Assembly (NCBI GenBank): GCA_039090855.1
Contig: CM077002.1
Span: 83,642,194 to 83,706,193, forward strand
Reading direction: 5' to 3'
From: Macrothele yani
Taxonomy: Eukaryota; Arthropoda; Arachnida; Araneae; Macrothelidae
DNA: 64,000 bases
The notes beneath the pieces are model-generated. The model searched no databases and was not told the origin of the DNA. It was given only the letters and a program-made list of their open reading frames with translations. A program made the translations under genes and the position numbers. Each line of letters starts with the position of its first letter. Position 1 is the first letter of the stretch. Positions 1 through 11,445 of this stretch are shown one piece after another.

Positions 1-971
1 AGATAAGTGGTGCCATATTGCTCGAGCTACCGCTGTGCAAAGACAACAGCAAAGTGAGGTTTCAATGCCGGGATAAGAATCATGTGACTTCCGTTTGATC
101 CTCGAGAAACTTGTTGCGCCGAGACCAGTTCACAGCAGATCCTTGGGCAATCTCACAAAAGCGGAAATGCTTTCACATGGCGCGCTGCAGCTGACAATTC
201 TTGGAGATGACGTCACTCAAGAGCTCCCTCACTCTCGTTTCTTTCTTTTTTAAATTTATTTAAGGTTTAATGACCACTGTGAGCAATTCAACACACTCTC
301 ATTCCAGTTTTTTTATTTACGTGGTACTTGTAAGTTGTAAACGCTGGGTGATGAATCACTATACAAAGGTTTACAGTTTATTCTTAAAATTTCAGGATTA
401 CATTCAAATTTTCAGGATATAGAACAAAAATAAGGTCATTTCAGGACAAAAAAATAAAAATCAGGAACTTCAGGAATTTCAGGACAACTCCGACCCCTGC
501 AATGACTGTACTCCAAATGAGAGAACAGCTCATCACTGGCTTGTAGGAAGAGACAGAGGAGGGGAAAAACTGCTTTTACCGGCATCGTGGTGCCGTCGTT
601 TGCTACGACCCATGTACAGATTATTTGAACACGAGCACTCCCTCCCCCTCGTTTTCTCTGTCTTGCTTCTGGGTTTCAGGGAAATTCATCCAAAAATGCC
701 ATTTAAAAAAAATAATGCCGAAATATGCAAAATAATGACTGAAAAATACCAAAAAAATAAAGACTTGAAATGACTGAAAAAATGCCATATAGCATCAAAA
801 TCACGAAAAAATGCAAAAAATGCCCTTAACAAAGGTACTTGAATCAGCTTAGTTTTGTGTGAAACATACTTGTATGCAAGTGAAAAACGTTTTAGTATTG
901 CCGAAAAAAAAATGCAAAATCATAAAAACCCTAGCCCTAAGTGATCACAAAGGACGCAGCAGACATTGTCC
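1..971. other. non-coding repeat debris, no gene
   Basis: I see no coding region. Bases 255-305 resemble the tail of the SINE at 17725 (shared text tttaatgaccac or tttagtgaccac), on the minus strand. Bases 375-500 are A-rich with many short TTTCAGGA-type repeats and end in CTCCGACCCCTG, which looks like the right end of a hAT-type element whose left end is not visible. Bases 660-935 are A-rich with repeated AATGCC/AATGCA words and end in ACCCTAGCCCTA. All of this is inference from short words. Confidence 0.35.
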
Positions 972-1006
972 CTGAAGATGGTAATGCACACATTACCGAA
1001 ATGCAC
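972..1006 (+). ncRNA. degenerate hammerhead-like motif
   Basis: The core CTGAAGA is followed by a perfect 7-bp hairpin (GGTAATG/CATTACC) and then GAAA, the order of a hammerhead ribozyme core. The bases after GAAA (TGCAC) lack the conserved uridine before the cleavage site, so it is probably inactive. It lies 131 bases before a sequence shared with the 5' end of the neighbouring PLE, and PLEs are known to carry hammerheads. A chance hairpin is possible. Confidence 0.4.
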
Positions 1007-1136
1007 AGGAAGAAAGTATTGGAAAGACATCATTCCTGATGCTTAAATCATTGTGATTTGGCATTTTGGGAGGTTTTTATGTCATTCAGTATCATTTTCC
1101 ACTTCGTTTTAAGGCAGTGTTGTAATGTTTCAGCTG

Positions 1137-1204
1137 TTGAGTTCTTTAGCAGGATATCATAGAAGTCCTGTCATTTTTTCTGTTCTTCACGTTTTTTTAC
1201 ACAA
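1137..1204 (+). repeat. 68-bp perfect inverted repeat of the PLE 5' end
   Basis: These 68 bases match the reverse complement of 7524-7591 at every position. The distal copy lies immediately upstream of the PLE start codon, so this is an inverted fragment of the element's 5' end placed beyond its 3' end. Inverted terminal pieces are usual for Penelope-like elements. Confidence 0.85.
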
Positions 1205-1682
1205 GTTCGCTGAAAACTATGACACCCGGATTCCTTAACCTCTTATTCAATCCGGTGGTGTCATATCGAGGGTAAATGGTATATTTATTTAAAATATGAA
1301 CTAAATAACACATAACTTATTTCTTAAAAGAAAAATGCATGATAGGGTTACAATAAGATTGTTACCTCTTGGTTTGCAGTCTCCTTTTGATTAGTTGCTC
1401 CCGGTATACACTGAAGAACAAAAAACTGCGTAGTCGAAGTTCCATAAAATGAATGATTCCCGTAGGCAACAATGAAGTATTTATGATAGCTAAAACCCAT
1501 AAAATCTTTTATCGAAAACACAAAAAAAAAAAAAAAAAATTCTTGTCCTCAAAATAGAACTTGAAAGAAAATTAATCCAATGAAAATAATAAAATCGAAA
1601 TAAAAACCATTATTCCAACCTCAAATTCAACTGAGAACGATATGCAAAACAGTCTTCACCGAGGAATCCAGATCCCAAATTT

Positions 1683-1722
1683 CCGACGCGCGTTTCAGCA
1701 CACTCGTGGCTATTTTCAAGGA
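1683..1722 (-). ncRNA. degenerate hammerhead-like motif in PLE 3' region
   Basis: On the minus strand a stem (AGCCAC/GTGCT, one base missing) is followed by GAAAC, a GCGC loop and GTC. This fits a tiny hammerhead stem III with a GTC cleavage triplet. The first core box reads CTTGAAAA instead of CTGANGA, so activity is unlikely. Its place just 3' of the GIY-YIG region is where PLE hammerheads are expected. Confidence 0.35.
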
Positions 1723-1750
1723 GATCACGTGCTGTACTGTTCCTTGCGTG

Positions 1751-2977
1751 TTAACTATTAATTAAGTCAATGGTGCTGCCATCTCCATCATCTGCGTCAT
1801 CATCATGCTCATCATGTAGAACGTCCCTGGCACCTTCTAGTGTAGTCCTGTTTTTTAATCTTTGTTTCATTTGTCGACTTGATCTTCTTATTTGGACAAT
1901 TTGTTGTTTTTCCTGTTTTATCTGTTCAACCATGTTGGTGATAATTCGATTGGGACATTTAAATTGCAATTATATGCCTTGGTTTTCTCTATTATGATGG
2001 CCTCTGCAGTCAGAATCTTTTTATGTGTGTTGTGAGAAGTAACTACACTTATATTCTCCCAGTCGAGTATGGCTTCATTATTATAACAATATTGTATAAG
2101 TGAAGTTCGAATTTCACCCTTATTAAAGTTATTTAAATGTTCTCGTAATCTGATATCAATATTTCGCTTTGTGCTACCAATGTTACCTGTTTTATTATCT
2201 AAATTCTTATTTATATTAATATTTGGTATGCTGTATACACCTGCTTTACGTAAGATAGAACATTTTTTGTTATTTGATTGTAATAATCTGCTATTGTCAA
2301 GTACAGTATCTGCTTTATGGCACTCCTTTTTTAAAGGAGGTAATATAGGTGGACAATATGGTAGCTTTCCACAAAATCTGTATGTATCAGTCATATTCTG
2401 CCTTCGTTTATTTTGGTTATTCTGAATTTGTTTGTAAAGAACATCGATCAATCTCTCCTTATAGCCGAAGTCACCAGCCAGAGTTTTAATCCATTTCAAC
2501 TCTTTTTGTCTTGCAGTATTATTAGATGAAAGTATAATTGCTCTTTTTAGGTAATATCGGAATGCTGCTGTTTTAAATTTCCATAAATGATTTGAGTATT
2601 ACATTTGGTACAAATGTTGTTTTTCTATATACCTCGCAGTCAATTCTTGAATAATTATTGATGATATTAATATCTAAAAATGGTATTTGTTTATTTTTTT
2701 CCCATTCAGTGGTAAGATTGATAGTTGTATATATCTTGCTGTATGTATTAACAAATTCTTCCAGATCTTCTTCAGTATGCTTCCAAAATATCAAGATATC
2801 ATCTACATATCGAACAAATAGTTCTGGACTTTTATTTGTAAATTTGTTGTCAATAAGTATCTTTTTCTCGATGTCCTGGAGTATAACTTCAGCAAAATGT
2901 CCAGACAAAGGTGATCCCATTGGTGCTCCTGATATCTGTTTATAAATAATATTGTTATATGTAAAAGTTGTTGTCAT
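1751..2977 (-). pseudogene. PLE reverse transcriptase C-terminal half plus GIY-YIG endonuclease
   Basis: The piece from 2977 to 2573 carries RT motif B (GAPMGSPLSGHFAEV) and motif C (VRYVDDILIFW, with the two catalytic Asp), then FLDINI. A frameshift near 2570-2500 leads into 2499-1918, where a GIY-YIG domain is visible as GVYSIP and NIGSTKR; the usual Tyr of YIG is Asn here. Another frame change gives a basic, then Asp-rich tail ending at 1751. It is the 3' part of the gene whose 5' part is at 6266-7523. The interruption and frame changes make it a pseudogene. Confidence 0.85.
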
Positions 2978-2993
2978 TAATTAGGTTTAATGC
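2973..2993. repeat. 21-bp inverted repeat flanking the inserted RTE LINE
   Basis: Bases 2973-2993 are the exact reverse complement of 6245-6265. The two copies sit just outside the inserted LINE, where a direct target duplication would be expected instead. The word AATGCTGAT occurs next to both copies and again near 6212 and 6231. Confidence 0.85.
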
Positions 2994-5900
2994 TGATCAT
3001 CATCATCATCATCATTGTCAACCATTATCAATCCACTGCTGGACGAAGGTCTCCCTAAGTTTCCTCCACAACGGTCTGTCTTGTGCCAGTCTCCTCCATG
3101 TCACTCCCGCATACTTTCGAATTTCATCCACCCATCTTCCATGTGGTTTTCTTCTGGGTCTTTTCCTGTCCCTTAGAATCCAATCTAAAATTTCGGCTGT
3201 CCATCGATGGTCTGTTCTTCTGGCAGTATGTCCAGCCCATTGCCATTTCAGGGATTTAACTCTGATCATGATGTCTTCCACTCTTGTCATTTTTCGAATC
3301 CACGTGTTCCTCTTCTTATCTCTCCTGGTTACACCAAGCATGCACCTCTCCATGCTACTTTGAGTTGTCTGCAGCCTTTGTATGTCTCTTTTAGCTAAGG
3401 TCCACGTCTCTGCACCATACGTAAGCACTGGAAGGATGCATTGATCAAACACTTTTCTTTTAAGACATAATGGCATATTGCTCTTGAAAATTATGCTGTT
3501 TCTTCCAAAAGCTCTCCAGGCAATTTTTGTACGCCGATTAATTTCTTCACCAATGTGACCCTCACTTGATATCTGCTGTCCAAGATAAACGTATGTGTCT
3601 GTTATCTCCAGCTTTTCTCCATCAATCGATAAATCTTCATTTCTTGTAAAAGCATTGTACATCCCTTTTGTCTTCTGAAAGTTCATTTTTAATCCCACTT
3701 CTTTACTCTTGTCAGCAAGTTCCTGCATCATACTCTGTAGCTCTGATGGGGTAGTTGCAAAAATGACTATGTCATCAGCAAAACGAAGGTGGGTTAGATA
3801 ATCTCCATTAATCTTTATCCCTTTGTTTTCCCAGTTCAGTGATTGAAAGACATTTTACAATGTGGCGTTAAAGAGCTTCGGAGATATGGTGTCACCTTGT
3901 CTCACTCCTTTTCCAATTTTTATGTGTGTTGTATTTTCAAACAGCCGAATCTTTGCACTTGCATTTTCATAGATGTTATTAATAATATTAATGTATGCAT
4001 CTTCAATACCGCAGGATTTCAGAGCCATTGCAACTGCTGATGGTTTCACCGAATCAAAGGCTTTTTCATAATCGATAAAAGCCATGCACAATGGAAGTTC
4101 ATATTCCCTCGCTCTTTCAATTAGTTCTCTCAGTACGTGGATATGATCTATTGTGCTGTAGCCACTCCTGAATCCAGCTTGTTCTCTCGGTTGAGCCATG
4201 TCCAGTGTCACCTTCAAGCGGTGTGAAAGAACTTTAGTGAAGATTTTATAAACCACTGATAGGAGGCTGATAGGTCTGTAGTTCCCGAGATCCTCAATGT
4301 CACCTTATTTATGTAGCAAGATCATTGTAGCGTTGTTCCAATCCTCAGGAATTTTCCCTTCATTAAGGCATCGAGTGAAAATTTGGGCGAGTACTGTTTC
4401 AATTTCTCCACTTGCTTCTTGTATGATGTCTACAGTAATTCCATCTTCTCCTGGAGCTTTTCCCCACTTCATGTTCTTGATTGCATGTGCAACTTCTGCT
4501 GGAAGGACTGGAAGAACTCTGGTACTGGTACCTTTCATGATGTCTGGAGTAAATGTATCATCCCTTTCATATAATTTGGAGTAGAAATCTTTCAGTCTTG
4601 TCAAAATTTTGCCTCTATTTCTTGTTACAGAACCATCTTCTTTTCTCAGTGCCATAATCTGTTTTTTCCCCTTACTGAGATGTCCCTTTGCTATCTTTAG
4701 GCTTTGGTTGTTTTCAATTGCTTTCCTTACTAGTTCACAGTTGAATTTCCTTACGTCTTCAGTGATACTTTTTTGTACTGTCTTGCATAGCTCTATATAT
4801 TCCACTTTGGAATTCACATCTTCTTTAGTTGTCCTCGTCACTCTTCTTTTTTGCATCAACATTTTGGTTTTTCCTGATAATTTGTTCACATGCAATTTGT
4901 TCTTAGACCCAGCTAATTTTGTTGCTGTTTCCATAAGAGCTTTGGTTACTTTTCTGTTAACTTCAGAAATATCCACTTCTTCTGATGTTAGGCCTTCTAA
5001 AGCAGAGAATCTGTTCTTCAGTTCCAATTTGAAGGTATTATGGTGTTTTTTAAGGTTGGTTATGTCAATACATTTTGTTTGTCTTATGAGCTTGCTACGT
5101 TCGAGTTTAGTGTTGAGGTGCATCTTACATCTCACCAATCTATGGTCACTACCTGTGTTGAACTTGTTTCGCACACTGCAGTCTTCTATGACGAATTTTT
5201 TGTTACACATAATAAAATCAATTTCACTTGTCGTCCCATTTGGATGCCTCCATGTCCATTTCCTGTGTGGCTTTTTCTTGAAAAAGGAGTTCAAGATGAA
5301 AAACCCTTCTGCCTCTGCAAACTCTACGAGAGTATTTCCACGCTGGTTTCTGTTGCCGCGACCGAATTTACCTACTGAAGTTTCATTCTGTTGCCGTTGC
5401 CCTATTTTTTGCATTGAAATCTCCCATAATTATCTTCAAGTGCTGCTTACCTTTATTATTTAGATCACGAATTTCCTCATAAAATTCTTCAATTTCTTCT
5501 TCAGCATGACTTGTGGTGGGTACATAAGTTTGAATAATCTGAGCCTGGTATCTTCTCGAAAGTTGGATAACGAGTCGTGCAGCTCTGTCAGAGGAACTTT
5601 CAACTTCTACAACTTTATCCTTCAGTTTCTTGTTTATTATAAATCCAACACCACTAATTCTGCCAGTATCTGTCCCACGATAGTAGAAGAGATGTCCCCC
5701 TTTCAGTTCAATGAGATCTTCTCCTTTTCTCCTTACCTCACTTAGCCCGACGATGTCCCACTTGATCCTTTGTAGTTCCTCTTCCAATTCAAGAAGCCTT
5801 GAATCAGAAGATAGGGAGCGTCCGTCATACGTAGCCAAGGTCAGCATCAGATGGCAGCCTAGTCCGGTCCTCCGGGGATTCTTAGCACCCTCTGCCTTCA

Positions 5901-6240
5901 TGTCGCACTGGCCGCTGCCTTGGCCAGGTACATTCCAGCTGCCGGAGACTGAGGGCCAAGATTTAAGTTGTGGAGTCATTTTGGAGGGGTTTGGCCATAA
6001 CTCACCATGCTGGCCAAGCGGGTTGGTGAGTGTGGGATAGCATTTCCTCTAATCCCGATGGTATAGTTATACCGCTATTGGTGGTCGTCAGAGCCCCTTT
6101 AGTGGGAACAGGATGTACCACGAGAAGGCAGGGTTGACATTTGTCAAGGAGAGGCTGTGATGTTACGCATCACCTGACCTTATATCCCTATATATATCTA
6201 AAAATGATGATAATGCTGATATCATCATTTAATGCTGATA
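2994..6240 (-). mobile_element. RTE-like LINE, near full length
   Basis: A minus-strand non-LTR retrotransposon of about 3.2 kb, the usual RTE length. It has an apurinic-type endonuclease, an RT, and a 3' tail of ATC repeats (seen on the plus strand at 2996-3016). A second, 5'-truncated copy lies at 32666-34363, and a 3' fragment at 16008-16116. It sits inside the PLE reading frame between RT motifs A and B, so it arrived after the PLE. The 5' boundary is uncertain within about 40 bases. Confidence 0.85.
3018..6040 (-). pseudogene. RTE endonuclease-reverse transcriptase polyprotein
   Basis: The endonuclease shows SEVRRKGE, TYVPTTSHAEEE, MGDFNAK, then SEIDFIM and SDHRLVRC. The RT shows ISLLSV, QAGFRSGYSTIDHI, motif A (MAFIDYEKAFDSV), motif B (GVRQGDTISPKLFN) and motif C (LRFADD). 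The C-terminal domain ends KLRETFVQQWIDNG. Compared with the copy at 32666 there is one frameshift just after the endonuclease GDFNAK motif (about 5400), a Lys-to-stop at about 4305 and a Glu-to-stop at about 3853. Few lesions suggest a fairly recent insertion. Confidence 0.88.
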
Positions 6241-6265
6241 TAATGCATTAAACCTAATTAATGAC

Positions 6266-7523
6266 ATTTGAGTAGTTGGTGTTTTATTTGCTATAAACTT
6301 TTCTTCTATTAACTTATAGCTTGGTCAGTAGAGGTATTTGGGTAAAGTGAGACAATGTCAAGGCTCACCATCATTATTTCTCTGGTTCCCCCATAGGTCT
6401 CAATAGCTCTAACGACATCATTTGAATTTTTAATTGTGTATGCGTGGTTTTCATAATATCTTTTAATAAAGTGAAATAATGCTCATTCTAAATTAATGGT
6501 TGGGGCAACTTCCTTTGAAACAATAGGTCGCATTGGGTGTCCGTCCTTATGTACTTTTATTTTTCCAAAAATATCTGGGATAGTGGCACCTACTGGTGGG
6601 TATGCTTTATTTTTAATTTCTTCAGGTAAATTGCTGTGGTTTTTCAATTTAGCTATTTTTCTAATAATACTTTCTGTGGGATCTTGTTGAATGATTATTG
6701 TATGAAGTGTTTCAATTGCTGTCGTAATTTTTTCTTGTAGACTATCTTGTTTAATCAAAATAATTTGTTTTGATTTATCAGCCATTATACTTGCTATCTT
6801 AGGGTTGTTATGTAAGTCAATTAATGCCTTTCGTTCATATTTAATCCTTTTTTGGGTTAAGTCTTTCTCTATCTTATTGATATTATTAATAGCATAAGCC
6901 ATTTTAAACCTTGTAGGTTCTTGTCTTTCTTTTGGTAGTTGTTGGATTATATTTTCCAGTTGTGGTATCATAACTTCGGTAGCTGGAATTTTATATTTAT
7001 ATGCATATTTCAATCCTCTTTCCAATGCAGTTTCCTGAAGACCATTCAATTCTATATCTGATTGATTAACATAGCTGCAATATTTGTTAATCTTAGTATT
7101 GCAGTTGGTTTCTTGAGACCTCAGTTTACTGTCAATTAAATTTTCAATTTTTTTCCATTGTCTTCTTTGGTATTTAATTTGCTCTCTATCTGTAATAGCA
7201 CAAATTTTGCTAATTTCCTCTCTTATATTGTAGTCATTTTCGAGTTTAATAATATCGTTATACGCATGATACATATCAATACTGATTTTATCAATCCATG
7301 ATCGTTTTGATCGTATCTGGGCTCGCAATCTCTTTGTTTCAGCCGTGCGCATAATTTCATTGTCTCTATAATTAATAGCTCGGTTATATATACGTATATA
7401 CCTCAGGATGACATCATTATTTTTGCATGTAGTGAGAAAATTTAGGTGTTTCACCTCATGTATTAGCTTTAGTCTCAACTTCTTGAAATGGGTCAGCATA
7501 TCTCGAGTTCCACGCGATAGCAT
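6266..7523 (-). pseudogene. PLE N-terminal domain and RT motif A
   Basis: From the ATG at 7523 the frame runs about 346 codons. It contains the PLE-type block LNGLQETALERGLKYA and the RT finger block KVHKDGHPMRPIVSKE. After a frameshift at 6483 it continues through HFIKRYYENHAYTIK to RT motif A (VSLDIVSLYPNT). One more frameshift follows near 6325, and the sequence is then cut by the RTE insertion. The remainder is at 1751-2977. The first bases of the ATG directly abut the 68-bp inverted repeat. Confidence 0.82.
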
Positions 7524-7591
7524 TTGTGTAAAAAAACGTGAAGAACAGAAAAAATGACAGGACTTCTATGATATCCTGCTAAAGAACTCAA

Positions 7592-8620
7592 TATAATATG
7601 CCACATAGTAACGTTCATTAGTTAAATTTAACGTTTTTGAACAGATATTAGTATGTTTCAGCGTGTTTTCATGTCATACATGACATAAATTCAACCATTT
7701 TCGTACTCTAGAATTTTGGTGTTTTTTAAGTTGGTATTTTTGTGGGTTATTTCATATTCTTTTTGGTGATGTTTGGTGACATACTGGGTTGAGAATAGAA
7801 TTTCAGTGTGGTGTATACCTTGAAGGAATCCTGTCATATCAGAGACTTGGTTAGAACAGCGTACAAGTAATAATGTAATCGCTCAACGAATGACACTATG
7901 GTGAAAGGTATGTTCTCCCAATTCGTTTTTGATATATTTTATTTTTTCCCAATTCGTTTAAATGAATTTCAATTTGTTTGTATGTTCTCCCAATTTGTGT
8001 TTGATGTATCATATTTCATTTTTTGTAGGAACTACAATATTTTTAAGGATTCTAAAGTAAAGTTTTTATCTATTGAGATTTTGAAGTTATCGACGAGTTT
8101 CCTCCTTATGCCATCTATACACAGAGACTGGGAGACAACATGCAGAAAGTTTTATCACAAACAGAGAGAACTTTCTTGTGAAGGACTCATGTTTTTTGTC
8201 AAAAATGACATTTCAGCATGTTATTGGAAACTTAAAATATCATATAGGTGAAGCTCACATACTTGAGTTGTCGCTAAGGATATTTCGGTTTTTCTGTGCT
8301 TATATTTTTGTTCAAACAGCTGAACAAATAGTTTCGCTCATCACTTGCTTTTTTTTTTTTTTTCATTTAAAATTTACTCAGGAATTCATGTTTTTCAATC
8401 AATATATATAATTATTTTTTGAGGCTTTTACGATTCAAATTTAATGGGTAAGTTGTAGATCTTTTAAACTATACCAATAGTTTAATGGGTAACACTTTTT
8501 CTGTTTTATGCATGTTGTGCACATTTAGATTTATTTTTAAATGTATGAAAAATAAATATTTTTTTAAATACAAAACATCATTGAAAATAAATACAGACAT
8601 TTGACATGGACCAGGAACAT
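7592..8620. other. AT-rich intron sequence, no gene
   Basis: No protein homology is visible. Around 7910-8010 the phrase TGTTCTCCCAATT recurs with TTCCCAATTCGTTT, a short direct-repeat cluster. A T-run lies at about 8350. Confidence 0.5.
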
Positions 8621-8824
8621 CAAACAGAAGTCATCACTCTTTCCACGTTTATAAGTGAGTCAAGGAAAAATTCTAATTGGCCACCACCGGGATCGAACCC
8701 AGGGTCTTCCAGTTATGCCAACTGGAAGACCCTGGGTTCGATTCACGGTGGCGGCCAATGAGAATTTTTCTGTGCCAATGGGAATTTTTCTTATAAACGT
8801 GGATAAAGCAATGACTTCTGTTTG
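8621..8824. repeat. foldback pair of a tRNA-like SINE piece
   Basis: Arms of about 95 bases (8621-8715 and 8720-8824) are imperfect inverted copies with a five-base centre. Each arm contains a polymerase III B-box-like word (GGTTCGAT). The centre forms a tight hairpin between GTCTTCCAGTT and AACTGGAAGAC. The likely source is a head-to-head pair of tRNA-derived SINE fragments, or a MITE. Confidence 0.65.
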
Positions 8825-9429
8825 ATCATCATTGAAAAGTTTAGTAGACAGAAATCAATAAACATAATGCATAACATTAAGAAATACCATTCTCTTCTTA
8901 TTGCATTCTCATTCATTATTTGTTATGATTTGTTATGCAGTGTTACTTAAATTTTAAAAATATATACCATCAAGTCCATCATAGAGAATAATGTTCTGTT
9001 GCACATTTACCCACACAGCACAGAATATTTCATATATGTTACAGGTACGTAACACTGAAACATTGAGAATTTTCAGATACATTGCGCAATGTAACAGAAA
9101 CCTTACGGTTACGTCAAAATGTCAGCAAACGTTACATAACTTTGAAACATAACTGATACGTTACAGTGAAAGGTCTTTGCAACTTCAAGATACCAACTTC
9201 ATGTTACCGTTACATGTTTGAAAGATATTTGTAACTTCATTACATTACTGTTACGTGATAATAGGGGGTTTCTGTAAAAAGGAACCCGTCCACGTGCTGA
9301 CTCAAGGACCCACATGGTCGATTCCTGGTCAATCATGACATCAGTTGAGCCATTGTTTTTCCACTTGATCTTCGTGACCATCTTTTGTCCGCCATTTTCT
9401 CTTTGTGTTCAACCATAACATTTTGTGTG

Positions 9430-9676
9430 CCACGTGGTCCTACCGAACATGTTTTGCTCGCCATTTTTTTCTTTTTTTTACCTCCCCACATGGTCTCAGC
9501 AATATCCTTCGTACGCCTTTTTGCTTTTCCCCATCTGGAAATTTGACGATGTGACGTCACGACGCAAGGGAAATTTTCTTTCCAAGGAAATACAAATTCT
9601 CGAAGTCACGCCAGGTTCGAACTTCTGTCCAGCGGGTTTCTAGGCAGATGCATTATCCCACTTGACCATTGAAAGA
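9430..9676 (-). repeat. tRNA-derived SINE-like sequence
   Basis: On the minus strand from 9676, an A-box-like TGGTCAAGTGG is followed 40 bases later by the B-box-like AGTTCGAACC, the spacing of a tRNA promoter. The sequence then continues into non-tRNA text. A true tRNA is unlikely because acceptor and anticodon stems do not pair. Confidence 0.4.
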
Positions 9677-10035
9677 CGGAAGTGAGGACGTCTCGCGATT
9701 ACTTTACTTTACGAATACATTGTTTAATAGAAATGCATTAATTTTTCCATACATCATTTTGTTTTTCTGTAGGATGACTTAACTTTCTTCATGATTAATT
9801 AACGAAATGTACCTTTTAATGCACATCTTACCCTATTTTTTTCAAAACTTGTGCAGTCGTTAAACTTCTCAATATATCAACATTATTATTTTTTCTACCT
9901 TTACAAACTAACAACTACTTTTATTGAGACTTTTTTTTCTGATTCAAAACCAACAAACGTACCAAGATATTATACACTGGCGTGCAAAACTTAAGGACGG
10001 ACACTAGTGTATACTAACTAGCTAACTCAGGGTAC

Positions 10036-10064
10036 GGAGAAGTGGCCACCGGAGAACTGGACAC
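10036..10064. repeat. MITE-terminus-like motif (gtggccaccggagaa)
   Basis: The motif AAGTGGCCACCGGAGAACTGG here recurs in related form at 11446-11475 and inverted at 11838-11872. It appears to be the remaining end of a copy into whose interior the mariner at 10157 inserted. Confidence 0.4.
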
Positions 10065-10156
10065 ATTGGAATTTCAGTGCCATTAAATTGTTCTGCATAA
10101 ACACATTTTGTGTGGCTATATTCCCCACTACTTGAACAACTATTGTTCATAAAATA

Positions 10157-11377
10157 TATTGGGTATATAAATAAGTTTTGAGGGATTTGAGGTGAACAAA
10201 ACACGTTGTTGGAGAACAGAAACAATATTTTAATATTAATCGAAGTATGCTTCCTCTGAAGCTACAACTTTACCCCATCTTTCGGGCAGTGAACATATGC
10301 CCCGAAGGAAGAATTCCGGTTCCTTGGAAGCGATCCAGTTGTCCAGCCAATTTTTGATGTCTTCAGAAAAACGAAACCGTTCTCCAGAAAGTGCTAACTG
10401 CATCAACCGGAACAAATGGTAATCCGATGGCGCAATATCTGGTGAATATGGCGGGTGAGGTAGAACTTCCCAGTCGGATCCTTCAAAGTACTTTTTCACA
10501 GGTCAAGAAACATGTGGTCTTGCGTTGTCATGCTGTAAGATGACTTTGTTGTGTCTATTCTCCCATTCCGGCCGTTTTTGCACGAGAGCTCATTTTAAAT
10601 ACATTAATTGGGTTTGATACTGATCACCAGTAATAGTTTCTGACGGTTTCATCAGTTTATAGTGGATCACACCCTTCTGGTCCCACCAGATACACAGCAT
10701 TACCTTTGAACCATGGATATTGCGTTTTGGCGTTGAAGGACCTGGTTCACCTGGCTTCACCCAGGCTTTCTGCCGTTCAGGGTTATCGTACCATATCCAT
10801 TTCTCGCCAGCAGTAATAATATGATGCAAAAAAAACTTTGTTTTTTGCCTTTGAAGCAGCAATTCGCAAACGGTTTTTCGACGTTCAAGGTCTCTTTCCC
10901 GCAAAGCATGTGGAACCCAATTCCCTTCTTTTTGCACCATTCACATGGCAGCTAAACGTTGTGAAATGCATGGTTAACTAACATTTAATGCTGCTGCTAG
11001 TTGTTTTTGGGTCTGGCACGGATTCTTATCAAGTAAAGCACCCAATTTGGCATCAGCAATTTTTTTGGGTGATCTAGAACGTTCTTTATCACTGACATTG
11101 AAATCATTCCTTTTGAATCGTCTAAACCAATACTCACATGTTTTTATGAATGGGAATGTTCACCATAGATTTCTGACATTAAGCGATAGCTGTCGGCAGC
11201 ACTTTTCTTGACAATAAAGTAATGCACTAACACTTCTCGCAAATGCTGTTTTGTCGGGACGAAAGTTGCCATTTTCCATCGAGTAAAACAAATACGTCTT
11301 CGCATTTCAATCGAACGTCATATACTGATTCTGACAGCTGGCATCTCGTACTGCGATATCGCAGTGTTGCCCCAATA
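10157..11377 (-). mobile_element. mariner element
   Basis: About 1.22 kb, the usual mariner length, bounded by TATTGGG at 10157 and CCCCAATA ending at 11377, with a decayed DD34D-type transposase on the minus strand. TIR similarity beyond the first seven bases is poor, so boundaries are approximate. Confidence 0.75.
10236..11272 (-). pseudogene. mariner transposase, inactivated
   Basis: Starting at the ATG at 11272, an N-terminal helix-turn-helix region (FRRFKRNDFNVSDKERS, CQTQKQLAAALNVS) is broken by a frameshift and two stops. The block NWVPHALRERDLERRK and the catalytic region follow. The expected GDEKW reads AGEKW, so the first catalytic Asp is lost. HDNARPH keeps the second Asp but is followed by an in-frame stop after [17 protein letters not shown] keeps the third. 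Confidence 0.88.
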
Positions 11378-11445
11378 TTTTTTTAATATTTCATTTTCAG
11401 TAAGAAATTTAGACATTTCCATGGTTTTCGGGCCAAAGACAAAGC

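Larger units (their letters stand above)
1205..7591 (-). mobile_element. Penelope-like retroelement, decayed, split by an RTE LINE
   Basis: On the minus strand the element runs from 7591 to about 1205. In order it has an N-terminal PLE domain, reverse transcriptase fingers, motif A, then (after the inserted LINE at about 2994-6244) motifs B and C, and a C-terminal GIY-YIG endonuclease. PLEs use this RT plus nuclease for target-primed insertion. Bases 1205-1750 are its 3' untranslated region with an A-run at about 1520. Frameshifts and the insertion make it inactive. No clear target duplication was found. Confidence 0.8.

Noticed and set aside
4609..5463. 284-codon plus-strand open frame
   Set aside because: It is the antisense of the RTE endonuclease-RT region, rich in Phe/Leu/Ser as expected for such a shadow.
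9605..9676. A true tRNA gene
   Set aside because: A- and B-box words are present, but acceptor and anticodon stems do not pair; a SINE remnant is more likely.
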